DNA from: Chara braunii
Lineage: Eukaryota; Streptophyta; Charophyceae; Charales; Characeae
Direction: 5' to 3'
Assembly: GCA_003427395.1 (NCBI GenBank)
Contig: BFEA01000486.1
Location: forward strand, 806,687-835,709
Length of the DNA stretch: 29,023 nucleotides
Of the stretch, positions 1-9,440 are shown in pieces. The notes under the pieces are model-generated. The model saw nothing but the letters and a program-made list of their open reading frames with translations. It searched no databases and was not told the origin of the DNA. Made by a program: the position numbers and the translations under genes. The first letter of the stretch is position 1; each line of letters starts with the position of its first letter.

Positions 1-73
1 ACTATTAAACCCTATTCGGAGTAGTTTCTGGATTTCACCAAATATTTTTCCGAATTCGGTGTTTTTGCCAACT

Positions 74-134
74 TTTTCGTTACTGGTCCAAAAATGTCGA
101 AACTGGATACAGATACACCCTAAAGCACATATTA

Positions 135-174
<40 letters not shown>

Positions 175-240
175 ATTTTCGTTACTGGTCCAAAAACGGC
201 GAAACTGAATACAGATGTCCCCTAAAGCACATATGATGTA
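74..240. repeat. 65-bp direct duplication around a 36-base A run
   Basis: Two near-identical units (74-137 and 176-240), each beginning ttttcgttactggtcc and ending in taaagcacat followed by attatgta or atgatgta, flank an uninterrupted A36 run (138-173). The units differ at only a few bases. An A-run between two direct copies could be a retroposon tail plus a duplicated target, but 65 bp is far longer than normal target duplications. Slippage or tandem duplication is the simpler reading. No gene is seen here. Confidence 0.85.
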
Positions 241-515
241 TCACCACAAAATAAAGAAAAAAAATCAGTAAAATATGGCAGTTTCGATGAAAATTTTGCC
301 GATTAGTGAAGCAAGTAGCTTGTATTGAATGAGTGAATGAGTAGGATGGGACTATGTAGCCCAGCCAAAATAGGTGGGGGCCCTGGACATCGTAGACCGA
401 CATAATGAGATCAACCCCCCCCATATTTTAAGTTATAATAACAACAAATGAAGGATAACAGGGGGCAATTTACTCACTGGCTGTTATTTAGTGTACTGGA
501 AGACACACAACCAGC
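241..515. other. AT-rich spacer, nothing recognised
   Basis: The stretch has short A runs and a C7 run near 414-422. I see no coding signal, RNA gene or inverted repeat. The minus-strand open frame across 182-424 has no protein-like composition. Confidence 0.6.
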
Positions 516-590
516 CCGTGCAGCTGAATGCTACGCCAATGAATTGTTGAAAATCAGACCTCGGTTCGAGTCCTGATGAACTCAGATGAA
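516..590 (+). mobile_element. tRNA-derived SINE head (degenerate copy 1)
   Basis: A perfect RNA polymerase III B-box, GGTTCGAGTCC, lies at 563-573. A degenerate A-box (agctgaatgcta) lies about 43 bases upstream, which is the tRNA spacing. The stretch between them contains gaattgttgaaa followed by cagacct. The same string occurs in the copy at 23217-23271, and a diverged form in the minus-strand copy at 18735-18789, so this is a family member rather than a chance B-box. The flanks cannot fold into a tRNA acceptor stem. The end of the element is not clear. Confidence 0.55.
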
Positions 591-1090
591 AAAAAACCTG
601 TAACTCTGATTGCCTGAGGCTGGTCAGTTCAATGAGGATACATCCAGCCCCTCACCCTTTTGCACAAAATAGAAACAACTAACTAGGGAAAAATGCACGA
701 CAAAGAGTCTGTTGCTGTGAAATCAGCTGTCGTTCCCGTTTTTGATACAGTCAGGCCGAATACTTTGCACTTGGCATGTCTTGTTTTGCGCCCATCTCTT
801 TCTCTTCTTTTATTTTTTACTCCACCTTCTCCTCGACCTCCCAACAACTCCTTGCTGCTTTAGTTGCCTCCTCTACAATGTCTCCCTGCTGCCCATACCT
901 CATCCTATGTTCACTCACTCGCATTCTTAATGCACCTGGCTGCTCGAGCCGCCACATTCATGCAACCTTCAATGGTTTAGTCACTTAGTGATAGTACAGT
1001 CCTCCGGATAATGGGAGTCTCTAAAGGCGGCTTCATTGGTAGGCCTCTAAGTGCTTCTCTCTCGTGCGCAGGCATTGTGACAGTCGTGCA
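591..1090. other. Spacer with no recognised gene
   Basis: A moderately pyrimidine-rich tract (780-900) is followed by unique sequence up to the retrotransposon LTR. Short open frames on both strands here have no protein-like composition. No target-site duplication matching the other side of the retrotransposon is evident at 1080-1090. Confidence 0.5.
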
Positions 1091-2198
1091 TTGCATACTC
1101 GTGAACACAGACATAAGTATGGCGCAGAATCCCAGAACCGACCAGAGAATACAGAGCAAATACAATTACAGCGGAAGACTTGATACACATGGACCGACTC
1201 AAACCTGACTCAGACTGCAACGAATCCTTCACAACATGCATCGGTGGTGTGAAAGCCCTGGCCTTGGACATAGAAGAAGGGCCAGGGGCACATCTCATAC
1301 ACAGATGAATGGAGGGGAGGAGAGACGAAGGGAGGAGGAGAGGGAAGATGACGTCAACTCAATGTTTCCAAAAATAGTATCTCGAAATGCCAGAAGTAGC
1401 GAAAATCCGAAATGTCGCGAATACAGAGTCTCACAGTGTCAACAGATATCGATCTCCCAATGCGAGGATACATCTCCAGAGGTAGATGAAGTCAGATCCC
1501 AAAAGTAGTCCTCAACCGAAAGTCTCAGTGTTGTTATCTCCAATATCATCAGAACTTGTAACCATCCTTCATCCTTGTAGGAGTCCAGTAGGAGTAACCC
1601 AAGAAGTAGACTTAGACTTAGAGGGCAGGAGGAGAAAGAGAGCGGAGGAGGAGAGAGGGAAGAGGGAAGAAAGGCGAAGCCTTTCTCCCTGATACCTGAG
1701 TACCTCGCTGTCCCTGCTGATGTCCGCTGAGGCCGAGCCGGGCGATGCAGCTATGGTGCTGCAGTGCTGGGCGCTGGGCTGCGGCTGAGCCAGAGGGCTG
1801 GCGCTAATTGCTGCTGCACTAATCCTCCTTGCTGCTCTGCTGTGCTAATGCGAAACGCTGTACTAACCCTACCTCTACTGAAGCTGGTACCCAGCTGATA
1901 TAGTGCTGGGCCGGCCTCAGGACTGCTGGTACCTTCGGGTCTGGACCGTTGACCAGCCCAACGGTTCAGATCCGATGTCGAAATCTGAAAGTGGCACCTA
2001 AACTTGGCTGCCTTCAAAAATGCGCCGCCGGTAGGTCCTGGTGGTTGGACCGGTACCGGCCTGGCCCTTGTGACCGTTGGCCTGCTCGGCCTCTGGGCCG
2101 ACCTATAGGTCTGAACCGCCGTGACCCCTGACCCTAGGCCTAAACTACGCCTAACTTCGGAACCGAGCCCTAACTGGGGCCCGTGTGGTGTCAGAATG
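1091..2198 (-). mobile_element. 3' LTR of the gypsy element
   Basis: This block repeats 7524-8507 in the same orientation, starting at ttgcatactcgtgaacac in both and running to tcctggtg (2043 here, 8507 there). It then continues to the polypurine tract at 2199. Its first 150 bases in element sense (2198-2050) reappear inverted at 8697-8849. Internal landmarks shared by both copies are a purine-rich GGAGGAG stretch, a hairpin (1668-1686) and a GCT-rich segment. Open frames across this block are incidental. The element-sense start reads CATTCTGACACC rather than a clean TG. Confidence 0.88.
1668..1686. repeat. LTR hairpin, 8-bp perfect stem with 3-base loop
   Basis: AGAAAGGC (1668-1675), loop GAA, GCCTTTCT (1679-1686). 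The stem extends by three more pairs if one G-U wobble is allowed. The same hairpin lies at 8111-8129 in the other LTR, despite about 8-10% divergence around it. Confidence 0.8.
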
Positions 2199-2220
2199 CC
2201 CCCCCCCGCCCCCCCCCCTT
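2199..2220 (-). promoter_or_regulatory. Polypurine tract next to the 3' LTR
   Basis: On the element strand this reads AA, ten Gs, one C, nine Gs, directly abutting the LTR. It sits where an LTR element places the purine primer for plus-strand DNA synthesis. The single C and the long pure G runs are unusual, because most tracts are mixed A and G. Homopolymer length may also be affected by sequencing error. Confidence 0.7.
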
Positions 2221-4800
2221 GAAGACCGAGCTACCTGCGAGGGCGAAGCTGTCCGTCTGATGTCCGTGTGGGGCGGAGATGTTGGGCTGTTTCTTTAGCA
2301 AGTAGCCATCAACAATGCGATAATTGCTTGCCGGCGGGTGATCCGATGATAAGCCCGCGTAGAGTGTGGAGAATCCCGGATCCGACTTGTAGCCATTTAC
2401 AAAATGTTGTTGCAGGTCCTCTTCAAGGCCGAATGTGGAGTGCACTAAGGCACAAAGATCGTGTCTTGGCGAGACAGCATCCGATGCCTTGTTCAAGGGG
2501 CCCGGAATATACTTGGAGGTGAAGTCAAAGTGGTCAATGAAATACATCCATAGACTGATCGTGCTGCTCACCGTGTCTTGCGTCTTGTAATAATTCAACG
2601 GATTGTTGTCCGTTGCCCACGTGAATCGCCGACGCCCAAGGAGAAAGTGACGCCAACGCTTAAGTACTGTGACAAAAGCTAGCAATTCCTTCTTCCTCGT
2701 ATCATCCAGGGAATTGATGGGCGGCACCTTTTGGCTGAGTGCTCAACCGGATGCCAATCTGTGTCGTCATGCTGTTCCAAAACCGCACCAATACCGCAGT
2801 CGGAAGCATCCGTAGTCACTTTGGTTGGCAAGGTCGGGTCATAGATGCTCAAGACGGGAACTTGAAGCAAGGCCGTCTTCAGCATATGGAACGCGTGCCG
2901 GACTTCGTCGTTGAACTCGAAGGGCACCAAGGGGGACTGAAGTCGCGTCAATGGTGCAGCGATCCGTTGGAAGCTTTTGATGAAGCGCATGTAGTATGAT
3001 GCTAAGCCGAGAAAGGAGTGGACATCGGTAGTACACGCGAGGTCAGACCAATCTTGAATGGCTTGTACTTTGTCTGCGAGCGGAACTTGAAGAATGCCTT
3101 GCAGCGTAACATAATGGCCCAAAGACTCCAGCTCTTGCTGGGCAAACTCGCGGTTCGCCTTGTACTTGGCGATACAGAGTCATTCCGAAACGGCGTGAAG
3201 GTGCTCGTTCAGCAACTGACTATAAACCAAGATGTCATCAAGGTAAATGAGTACGGTGCTGTCGAGTAGGTCGCAGAATTCCGCCGTCAGAGCCGCTTGG
3301 AAAGTAGTTGGGGCCGAGTCTTGAACGCGGTCTTGTACCGATCTCTTGGCTGGATCTCGATCTGGTGATAACCTGATTTGAGGTGACTTCGAGAAGTACT
3401 TGGTACCGCCTAGTCGCTTGAGGAGATCATCGATCCTCGGGAGAGGGTCGGCGTTCTTGATCATTTGTGCGTTAAGTTTTCAATAGTCGATACACAAACG
3501 AAGGTCCTTGTTCTTCTTCCGGACGAAGAGAACGGGAGCACCGTCTGGTGAACAGCTAGGGCGAATCTAGCCCTGGATCAAGAGGTCGCCTAATTGTGCC
3601 CGGAGCACTTGAAGCTCCTCTTCACTCATTCGGTAAATACATCCGCGTCGAGGTACAACGCCGTCCTTTAGAGTGATCCCGTGTCGTATGGGCCGATCTG
3701 GTACTACTCCGGCAGGAGTTTGGAAGACATCCTCATAGTTGTCCAAAAGCTCGATGATGCGTGGGTCCAATGGGTGGGGGGGCGTGAAGGAAACAAATGC
3801 CCATCTCCTCAATATCGTGTCGACTGATGGATTGGTGAATGCTTGCCACGGAGACCACGTGACAACCAATCGAAGGATGAGGAAGCGACATTGTGCACGG
3901 GACTAGTTTGCCACGCCAATCACGAACGTGAACGATGCGTCGGAAAAAGTTTACTGGATGGTCTTCGCTTTGCAGCCACGACATGCCTAAGATCATATCG
4001 AACTTAGTGTTTAAGATGTCGAATGACACAACCTCGCAGGCTCGCATGCTAGCGGGGCAAAGTACACGGGCACGGAGTCAACACAGCGGTCGATTGACTT
4101 TTGAGTGTGATCATCGCCCAACGTGACATGCATAGGCTGATCTTTACTTCGAACGCGAGGGCCAAGCCTGGCGCATGCCATGGAGTCTTGGTTGATATAG
4201 TTGCGAGTCACTCCACAATCGATCAAGGCACTACAGGTCGCCTTTCCGATCTGAATGCGGATGTAGAGGAGCGTCGCGTCGATGTCGACGTACCGTTGCA
4301 TTGTGTGCTCGCATTTGATCTTCGCGAGATAGCTGCGAAGGTCAACAACTACTCCGCCGTCCGTCGATGAAGGTGGTACTGCAGTGTGCAAGTATTTGTG
4401 CAAATGTGCCATGAGGGCGTTGCAATGCGATGTTGGCAAAGAACTGGTCGAGGGAAGAGGCAACCATTGGAAGTCCTCAACCGTCAATGGGTCGAGTTCC
4501 TCAAGACTCGCCCAAGTTCACAGATCCTTCGATAGAAGGGCTGGCGAAGCAACCGGTTCGTTGTCCGACAGTGGTAACACTGTGCATGTGCTTGAATCTT
4601 GCACGTGGAGAGGCTGGTTCAACGGTGGGACCAGCTGGACAACATAGTTCTCGAAGTCAATCCGATAACTTGCGACTACCGTGGCATCCGCGGATGTGAG
4701 AGAGACTGTTAGCGAGGCATTCGAGTCCTGCGGACTGGAAAGTGGTGTCGCTGCACTTTCCACGGTGCTCAGTTTCCCGAGCCTGGACGTTTGACATTTT
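2221..4800 (-). pseudogene. gypsy pol remnant: protease, reverse transcriptase, RNase H; integrase absent
   Basis: Read downwards. Aspartic protease lies at about 4487-3990: the active-site triplet reads Asp-Cys-Gly (D at 4218-4220) where the family has Asp-Ser/Thr-Gly, and the conserved tail ILGMSWL falls in another frame (4047-3733). Reverse transcriptase runs from about 3870: GAPVLFVRKK near 3540-3511, and the catalytic YLDD at 3234-3245. About 50 bp upstream of PTTFQAA are missing and a second indel near 3397 shifts the frame. RNase H follows, with acidic residues at TDASD (about 2810), KKEL (2688), TDNN (2610) and KASD (2481). In-frame stops lie at 4518, about 3582, about 3475 and 3180. 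Frame changes occur near 4800, 4040, 3860 and 2730. After about 2295 the reading runs straight into the polypurine tract, so the integrase zinc finger and DDE core are deleted. It is not functional. Confidence 0.9.
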
Positions 4801-4816
4801 CTTTGTCCTTGTCTTG

Positions 4817-6456
4817 GCACGTACTAGTGATGTGTTTGGTGCTGTTGCATCATAAACAACATCCTCATTTTTGTCGTAACTTGAACATGTCTTCGGTGAT
4901 CCCGAATTTTGTCCATGGTGACTGTCTCGCTCCATCCGCCGACACTGTTTTCGCCTTATGTTTCCCCCCACGGGGTCTTGAGCGTTGCGGTGGTATCGCT
5001 GCCGCCACATCTCCGTCACTTGATGTTGAGGCGGCTGCGTGGCCCTCACTAGATCCTTGCTGGATCGCTGCTACGTGCGGCGTCCGCTGTCCTTTGCCTT
5101 TCTCCACGTAACCAGGTTGTTGGCGAGCCTCATTGGTTGCGCGTCGGTTGCCTTGTATAAGTTTCCTTGCCTTTGAGATCATCTCATCAAAGGTCTCATA
5201 CTGAAATTTGTTGCCAAGGGCAGTTGTCAAGGCGTCTCAAGATCGGGCAAAAAACTCGGCCCAGATTGAGTCGAACGGCAGGTTCAACTCCGGGGTGGCG
5301 ACAAGTCTTTGCCACTCCGTCAGCCATTCCCGTGATGGTTGCTGGCCTTGAAACATGTGGAAGATCTTGTTCAACGCGTGCCGTTTGTCGTTGTTGACCA
5401 TGAACCGGGTCTTCCATTTCTTCTCGAAGTCCTCCTAAGATATCTTGGTGTGGAGGGTGGCGATGGTGCACTCTAGCGTGACGGTCATATGAGTCATGAT
5501 TGTTTGTGCCCCCCCGATGAGTTGGAGGTAGAGTGCGTCAAACCGCCGCGCAGGTGGGATGTGATGTACATCCTCCTCTGGGTTGAATGTCATCCACCTC
5601 TGCAGCGGAGCGGTCTTGTGGTAGTTGTCGAATTTCTCAATCTTGAAGTTCGACATTTTCCGTTCCTTGACTACGGCGGTCGTTCGTTGTTGAACGTGGT
5701 CACTGAGCGTTTGCAACTGATTGTTGACCGTAGACGTCCCGACAAACTTGCTGATGTCGCCAAGGGATGCGACTATATGGTTGATCCGTTCTTCGAGTTG
5801 TTTGGCTTGAGCGACCAAAGTTGGGCTGCAGTCTGAAACTGCACTACCCGTCGACTCAACTGCAGATAGCCGTGCCAACCCTGTGCTGACATTGGTCTGC
5901 AACTGATCGTTGATGGTCTGTTGGTGACTGTTGGCGGTCGGCAGTGTGCTGTTCTCGGCCTACAAGGCAGGCTTAGGCAGCGATCTTCTGGTCCAGTGTC
6001 CGAAAAGTTCCTTCGCAGCGGATGAAGATTTGTCTCATGGTCATCAATTCGCATTGCTGCCGATTGCACGTGTATAGCAGATTTTCCATCACTACTGCTA
6101 TGGCCTCCTTGGTTCTCTCTTCCTCGGTCGGCTCCTCTTGTTCTTCTATTGCTTGAAAGTGCTGCTGTCGAAGTAACATGAAGTACGTAGATTCTTTGTT
6201 TGCGAGCTCCATTATGGCCTGGTAACAAACTTGATTTTGACTTGCCTCGACCTCTACCAGCTGGCGTTGAGCCGCCTGCCGGCGGGCGACTTCCTCCTGT
6301 TCCCATTTGCGAAGTTCAATTGCAGCAGTCTCCTTGTATAGTTGGAGACGTTCAAGAAACTCTAGTTGCGCTTCATCTGCCCGCTGAACTGGCATGGGAG
6401 GAGTAATCGGCCTCTTGGGGGTTGTCTTGTGTATTGGCATCAGCGGCCTCGGCCAT
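4817..6456 (-). pseudogene. gypsy gag remnant (coiled-coil, capsid, zinc knuckle)
   Basis: A good initiation context (ACCATGGCC) places the likely start at 6456-6454. That frame runs about 27 codons to a stop, and the coiled-coil part (Glu/Gln/Ala/Arg-rich, about 6400-5973) is in a second frame, so a frameshift lies near 6375-6400. Another shift near 5975 enters the third frame, which holds the capsid region (FKIEKF, LYLQLIGGAQTIMTHM, HALNKIFHMFQGQQPSREW) down to the nucleocapsid. In-frame stops break it at 5960-5962, 5435-5437, 5237-5239, 4865-4867 and 4850-4852. The nucleocapsid keeps one CX2CX4HX4C zinc knuckle (4858-4817), but the 4850-4852 stop falls between its first two cysteines. Gag would assemble the particle and bind RNA. 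The span of about 546 codons is normal for the family. Confidence 0.85.
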
Positions 6457-7506
6457 GGTCGTGCCTCGTTTTCGCGGGATCCGAGGTGACTTGGAACCCT
6501 ATTGCCGAGTTCCCTTGGATCCTCGCTCAGCAAGTCGTTGACTGCGGGGCATCTAGCATTCCTGACTCTGTGTTGTAGCTGGCGTGTCACTACTGAAAGC
6601 GGCACAATGTTGACATGGCCGGAGGCTGAAGTTCGCCTAACCGAGAGGAGGGGAGAGAAGGTAGGGGTGGAAAGAAGGGAGGGAGGCAAGCAATGCACAG
6701 TCAGTCCCTTTTGCCCTGACCTCAGATCTGAGGCATAATCAAAAAAAAAAATTACCCCCCCCCCCCCTCCGAAAAATTTTGAATTTTAAAAATTTTAATT
6801 AAATATTTATTTATTTTAATTAAGTAAATAAAAATAAAACAATTAAATAAAAATTTAATTGGCAAAAATTAAATATTTAATTAAAGAATACTTCAAGTTT
6901 GCAAAATGAAATTGAATAAAATTGAATAACATTTAAATGACAATTAAACATTTAATCACAATATTTATCTAAATAATTCAAGAAATTTAATTGGGGGTTT
7001 TCAGCATCATGTCGAGGTCGTAAGGTAAGTATCAGATGAATGGTAGTTGGATGATACACAATTTGCTAGAAAGATTTAGGCTGGATTGCAAAAAAAGATG
7101 CAATTAGCAAAAAGTGAAAGTTTCGTGAAGTTGCAGTTTAAATGTGCCCGTGCTCAGGGTCGATCTGCCCTAATTACGCGTGGTGCCTGGCTGGCGCTAC
7201 TATCCGTTGGAGAATTTAGGTATAGTTTTAGGTTAGTCCTAACCCTAATCTGCGCTAATTAGGGTTAATCGCGTTTTCGCGAATTACCCTGATTACGCAA
7301 AATCGAAGATGGGTGAAACCTTAAAAATAGGTCAAAACTGACTTGATCAACGATGAAAAGAAGAATCTTAATTTTTTTTTTGCAACTTGCGAATAATGCT
7401 AACAGAGTACAGGTGGAAACAATCAATCAATTGGTTGATCAAGCGCTAGTTAAGCAGCTTGATCCATCAATCAACCGATTGATGATGAGTCGTTCAATGT
7501 TGGTCT
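6457..7506 (-). mobile_element. Untranslated leader of the gypsy element with AT-rich block
   Basis: This interval lies between the primer site and gag. Positions 6740-7000 are almost entirely A and T (tatttaattaaa-like), bounded by A10 and C14 runs at 6740-6768. Positions 7001-7506 are more mixed and hold two inverted repeats (7240-7267, and GATCAAGC/GCTTGATC at 7437-7464). No reading frame is convincing. At about 1 kb the leader is long for a gypsy element, so part of it may be a secondary insertion. Confidence 0.6.
7240..7267. repeat. 10-bp inverted repeat of telomere-like TAACCCTAAT
   Basis: TAACCCTAAT (7240-7249), an 8-base loop, then ATTAGGGTTA (7258-7267). The arms contain single copies of the plant-type telomere unit in opposite orientation. 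There is no tandem array. Confidence 0.75.
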
Positions 7507-7518
7507 TCTCCGATACCA
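7507..7518 (-). promoter_or_regulatory. Primer-binding site, initiator-Met tRNA type
   Basis: The minus strand reads TGGTATCGGAGA just inside the LTR end. The usual plant LTR-element site complementary to the 3' end of initiator methionine tRNA is TGGTATCAGAGC, so 10 of 12 bases agree. Position, strand and orientation all match the gag-pol direction. The two mismatches fit general decay. Confidence 0.75.
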
Positions 7519-7523
7519 AACTG

Positions 7524-8507
7524 TTGCATACTCGTGAACACAAACATAAGTACGTCGCAAAATCCCATAACCGACCAGATAATAGAGAAAATACAATTAC
7601 AGTGGAAGACTTGATACACATGGACTCACTCAAACCTGACTCGGACTGCAAGGAATCCTTCACAACATGCATCGGTGGTGTGAAAGCCCTGGCCTTGGAA
7701 AGTAGGGTCAGGGGTTGATCTCATACATCGATGAATGGAGGGGCGGAGAGATGAAGAGAGGAGGAGAGGGAAGATGACGTTAACTTAATGTTTCCAAAAA
7801 TAGTATCTCGAAATGTCAGAAGTAGCGAGAATTCGAAATGTCGCGAATACAGTTTCTCACAGTGTCCTAGATATCGATCTCCCAATGCCGGGATACATCT
7901 CCAGAGGTAGATGAAGTCAGATCCCAAACGTAGTCCTCAACCGAATTTTTTTTTTTTTTTTTTTCTTTCAATGTTGTTATCTCCAATATCATTAGAACTC
8001 GTAACCATCCTTCATCCTTGTAGGAGTCCAGTAGGAGTAACCCAAGAAGTAGACTTAGACTTAGAGGGCAGGAGGAGTAAGAGGGCGGAGGAGGAGAGAG
8101 GGAAGGGGGAAGAAAGGCGAAGCCTTTCTCCCTGATACTTGAGTACCGCGTTGTCCTTGCTGATGACCGTTGAGGCCGAGCCGGGCGATGCAGCTATGGC
8201 GCTGCAGTGCTGGGCGCTGGGCTGTGGCTGAGCCAGAGGACTGGCGCTAATCGCTGCTGCGCTAGTCCTCCTCGTTGCTGCGCTAATTCTCCTCGTTGCT
8301 CTGTTGTGCTAACGCGAAACGTTGTACTAACCCTACCTCTACTGAGGCTAGTACCCAGCTAATATAGTGTTGGGCCAGTCTCAGGACTACTGGTACCTTC
8401 GGGTCTGGACCGTTGATCAGCCCAACAGTTCATATCCGATGTCGAAATCTGATAGTGGTGGCTAAACTTGGTTGCCTTCAAAAATATGTCGTCGGTAGGT
8501 CCTGGTG
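7524..8507 (-). mobile_element. 5' LTR of the gypsy element, tip rearranged
   Basis: This is a direct repeat of 1091-2043. Compared with that copy it carries a T19 run at 7946-7964 and an extra tandem copy of a roughly 24-bp GCT-rich unit near 8257-8305. Homology stops abruptly at 8507 after tcctggtg. The missing outer tip of the LTR is found in the opposite orientation at 8697-8849. Confidence 0.88.
8111..8129. repeat. LTR hairpin, second copy
   Basis: AGAAAGGC, GAA, GCCTTTCT, identical to 1668-1686 in the other LTR. Confidence 0.8.
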
Positions 8508-8849
8508 TTGTCGCCTTAAACCACCAGTACTTCTTAAAGTCGTGCCCGTTAACAAGCCATAATTTTAGGAAATGTATGGGTCACTACAGAAACGATTAAG
8601 TTCATCCGACTAGAAATGTTTTTACTCCAAGTACTGGTGGTTTAAAGCGCGCGTAGCGAGCAGTGCAATCTAGAGTTGGGCATAGCAGACATGATGTGGC
8701 ATTCTAACACCACACGGCCCCCAGTTAGGGCCCGGTTCCAAAGTTAGGCCTAGTTTAGGCCTAGGGTCAGGAGTCAGGGCGGTTCAGACCTATAGGTCGG
8801 CCTAGAGGCCGAGCAGGCTCATGGTCACAAGGGTCAGGCCGGTACCGGT
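8508..8849. mobile_element. Inverted segment: LTR tip plus 5' flank
   Basis: Bases 8697-8849 are the reverse complement of 2050-2198, the outermost part of the LTR, with a handful of differences. Reversing 8508-8849 as one block would put this tip next to 8507, where the LTR breaks off (about 5 bp short relative to the 3' LTR), and would place 8508-8696 outside the element as its former 5' flank. Both breakpoints show ggtg/ggtgt. A single inversion of about 342 bp explains the arrangement. A second, oppositely oriented LTR fragment is less likely because the two homology blocks meet within about 6 bp of the LTR coordinate. Confidence 0.75.
8516..8645. mobile_element. 130-bp MITE-like element with perfect 17-bp inverted ends
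   Basis: TTAAACCACCAGTACTT (8516-8532) and its exact reverse complement (8629-8645) bracket 96 bp of non-coding DNA. If the outer TTAA is the target duplication, the remaining inverted repeat is 13 bp starting ACCACCAGTACTT. TTAA duplication is the hallmark of piggyBac-type transposition, although TTAA is its own complement and so cannot be told from part of the repeat. The inverted repeat weakly extends three to four bases outward. There is no coding capacity. Confidence 0.6.
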
Positions 8850-9440
8850 GTCGGAGGGCGTGGTGTCCCGACCCTCCTCTGTGTACCAAGTCCCTACTTG
8901 GTACCAGCCTTTTGCTTCGATGTTGCAGCCTGTAGTCGTGTTCCCGAATCTCTACAAACCCTAGTACTCGGACTGTACCTTGACGTGGACTGGTCCTGTT
9001 GGTGCCTGCCTCAGCAAAAGGAAGGGTGCACCACAGGACTTTCCTTTGGTCCACGCAGGCTCGGCGCCCTGCTGTACAGCAGAGCACTACCGGCCTGTAG
9101 CCGTGGTAGCCGCCGGGTTTGCCCTGGGACGCGAAGGTAGAGGGACGGGCGCGGTCTTTTCTACTGCGCGCCGAGTGCCTCTCTGCCAGGTTATGGGTTA
9201 GGTGCACGGGACAGACATTAGTGTCAAAATGAGGAAAAATAAAAACGAAGAGAAGCAAAGGAAAATAAAATATGGGAAAGGAAAAGAAAAACTAAGCGCC
9301 AACTCAGAATCTATGCGATGGTCTAAGTTCCTGCTTTAGTTGGGGGTATTTTGACATCAAACCCCCTTTTCCCTCTCATTTTTTTTACTGTTATTATTAT
9401 TTAATTTTTCCTTTCACTCCATTCATCAGATTCGGTTTTC
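8850..9440. other. Unassigned sequence beyond the retrotransposon
   Basis: GC-rich to about 9200, then purine-rich (gaaaataaaa, 9230-9290). It holds a 9-bp hairpin (GTACCAAGT at 8883-8891, loop CCCT, ACTTGGTAC at 8896-8904) and a 14-bp palindrome at 9069-9082. Reading frames on both strands look incidental. No gene is recognised. Confidence 0.5.

Larger units (their letters stand above)
1091..8849 (-). mobile_element. Decayed Ty3/gypsy LTR retrotransposon
   Basis: In minus-strand order: the 5' LTR (main part 7524-8507, tip inverted at 8697-8849), a tRNA-iMet-like primer site (7507-7518), an AT-rich leader, gag (6456 to about 4817), protease, reverse transcriptase and RNase H (about 4800-2295), a G-rich polypurine tract (2199-2220) and the 3' LTR (1091-2198). 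The domain order protease, RT, RNase H is shared by Ty1/copia and Ty3/gypsy only up to integrase position. The RT and RNase H sequence (YLDD, TDASD, NKASD) and the absence of integrase before RT point to Ty3/gypsy. Integrase is missing. Frameshifts and stops occur throughout. The two LTRs differ at roughly 8-10% of aligned sites by eye, so the insertion is old. No target-site duplication could be matched, as expected if the 5' flank was rearranged. Confidence 0.92.

Noticed and set aside
2268-4699. Many plus-strand frames of 60-90 codons across the pol region
   Set aside because: Antisense shadows of the minus-strand gypsy pol reading.
9069-9082. 14-bp palindrome CTGCTGTACAGCAG
   Set aside because: Perfect but short and isolated, with no related copies seen.
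8767-9258. 163-codon minus-strand frame
   Set aside because: Half of it is inverted LTR sequence, and a similar string is also open in the other LTR, so it reflects non-coding homology.
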